NCBI GenBank assembly: GCA_013349695.1
Contig: DUZD01000214.1
Location: 1-5,333 of the forward strand
DNA: 5,333 bases
Source of the DNA: Rhodospirillaceae bacterium
GTDB lineage: Bacteria > Pseudomonadota > Alphaproteobacteria > Rhodospirillales > 2-02-FULL-58-16
Reading direction: 5' to 3'
Shown here: positions 4,358-5,333 of the stretch, one piece after another
Layout of the letters: each line of letters begins with the position of its first letter
How positions within the stretch are numbered: position 1 is the stretch's first letter
Translations under genes and position numbers: made by a program
Notes under the pieces: generated by a model
Told to the model about the DNA's origin: nothing
What the model saw: the letters and a program-made list of their open reading frames with translations, nothing else
The model's database searches: none

Positions 4358-5333
4358 TCAGCCGTTGCGGCGCCGGTTCAACCGCAGAGCCAGGGACAGC
4401 GCATGGGCGTCCAGCCCCTCCGCCTTGGCCAGGGTCATGGCGGCGGGGCCGACGGCGGCCAGGGCTTCCTTGCCGCAGCCGATAAGGGAGGTGCGCTTGA
4501 GGAAATCCAGTACGCCCAGCCCCGAGGCAAAGCGGGCGCTGCCGGCGGTCGGCAACACGTGGTTGGGGCCGGCAATATAGTCGCCGACGGCTTCCGGTGC
4601 GTACTTGCCCAGGAAAATAGCCCCGCAGTTGCGGATCCGGGCGGCCAGGATTTCCGCTTTTTCCGTCGCCAGTTCAAGATGCTCGGGTGCGATCCGGTCG
4701 ATCAACGGGACCGCTTGATCCAGGTTTTCAACGATGATGACACAACCGTTGGCGCGCCAGCTGCCGGCGGCGATTTCGGCCCGGGGGAGGATCTTCAGAT
4801 GTTCTTGCACGGCCAAGCCGACGGCGGTGGCGAAGCCGGCGTCATCGGTGATCAGAACGGATTGCGCGGAGCTGTCGTGCTCGGCCTGGGAGAGAAGGTC
4901 GGCGGCGATCCATGAAGGATCGTTATCGCCATCGGCGACGATAAGAATCTCCGACGGTCCGGCGATCATGTCGATGCCGACGGTCCCGAACACCTGGCGC
5001 TTGGCGGCGGTGACATAGACATTGCCGGGGCCAACGATCTTGTCGACGGGGCGAATGGTCTCGGTGCCATAGGCCAGCGCGGCGACGGCCTGGGCGCCAC
5101 CGATTTGGTACACCTCGTCGACGCCGGCGACGCGGGCGGCGGCCAAGACCAGAGGATGCGGCAATCCGTCCGTCGCCGGCACCGTCATGACCAAGCGCTC
5201 GACGCCCGCCGTTTTGGCGGGCAAGGCGGTCATCAGTACCGTTGAGGGATAGGCCGCCGTGCCGCCGGGAACGTAAAGCCCGACGGCGGCCACCGGCGTC
5301 CAGCGAAAGCCGAGCCGGAGCCCGGCCGGGTCC
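4358..5333 (-). CDS. hisD: Histidinol dehydrogenase, C-terminal three quarters (5' end outside window)
   Basis: HisD is a zinc- and NAD-dependent enzyme that oxidises L-histidinol in two steps to L-histidine, the last step of histidine synthesis. The frame is open to the window edge. 324 residues are visible of a usual 430 or so, starting at LGFRWTPVAAVGLYVPGG. The GTG at 5293 is internal, not a start. Motifs in order: PGGTAAYPSTVLM; GGAQAVAALAYGT; the NAD-site block VDKIVGPGNVYVTAAKRQVF; IDMIAGPSEILIVAD; the zinc-ligand block SQAEHD (Gln at 4888-4886, His at 4879-4877); the catalytic pair in APEHLEL (Glu 4684-4682, His 4681-4679); a metal-ligand Asp in VGDYIAGPNHVLPT (4582-4580); and the last zinc His in EGLDAHALS (4405-4403). 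All active-site residues expected in this part are intact, so the enzyme should be functional. It ends with TGA at 4360-4358 and leads the UPF0262 and phosphatase genes. Confidence 0.97.
   Translation of the reverse strand, partial: DPAGLRLGFRWTPVAAVGLYVPGGTAAYPSTVLMTALPAKTAGVERLVMTVPATDGLPHPLVLAAARVAGVDEVYQIGGAQAVAALAYGTETIRPVDKIVGPGNVYVTAAKRQVFGTVGIDMIAGPSEILIVADGDNDPSWIAADLLSQAEHDSSAQSVLITDDAGFATAVGLAVQEHLKILPRAEIAAGSWRANGCVIIVENLDQAVPLIDRIAPEHLELATEKAEILAARIRNCGAIFLGKYAPEAVGDYIAGPNHVLPTAGSARFASGLGVLDFLKRTSLIGCGKEALAAVGPAAMTLAKAEGLDAHALSLALRLNRRRNG

Noticed and set aside
5291..5293. GTG at 5293 as the start of hisD
   Set aside because: Conserved HisD sequence (LGFRWTPVAAVGLYVPGG) continues upstream to the window edge in the same frame, so this codon is internal.

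Overview
The window looks like a housekeeping stretch of a GC-rich alphaproteobacterial chromosome, probably Rhodospirillales-like. The lineage is inferred from gene order (hisD, UPF0262, low-molecular-weight phosphatase, infA, maf, ribonuclease G/E, yacG), from the alphaproteobacterial type of YacG and UPF0262 proteins, and from the tRNA-Phe sequence. It was not tested by phylogeny.

Right and centre (777-5333): seven protein genes lie head to tail on the minus strand. In transcription order they are hisD (5' end outside the window), a UPF0262 protein, a low-molecular-weight phosphatase-like protein, infA, maf, a ribonuclease G/E and yacG. Most junctions are tight: 30 nt hisD/UPF0262, 11 nt UPF0262/phosphatase with a Shine-Dalgarno inside the gap, 13 nt infA/maf, 7 nt maf/rng, and an 8-nt overlap rng/yacG. 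The one wider gap, 87 nt between the phosphatase and infA, carries a possible promoter. This suggests a histidine-biosynthesis-linked upstream unit and an infA-maf-rng-yacG unit. The second unit combines translation initiation, nucleotide-pool sanitation, RNA processing and a gyrase-inhibitor-type zinc protein.

Left of yacG (512-776): a 3' hairpin, then a good promoter, then a complete tRNA-Phe (anticodon GAA, CCA encoded), all on the minus strand.

Far left (1-511): this part is different in character. It holds the C-terminal remnant of a kinesin-light-chain-type TPR protein on the plus strand. A stretch of about 260 nt follows without a recognisable gene; it contains a nested inverted-repeat cluster and an unassigned short open frame. 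It looks like degraded or accessory DNA abutting the 3' end of the tRNA.

I found no mobile-element gene, CRISPR array, toxin-antitoxin pair or defence system. The window is mostly ordinary. The points that merit a second look are the tRNA-proximal debris and the conserved but uncharacterised UPF0262/phosphatase pair.
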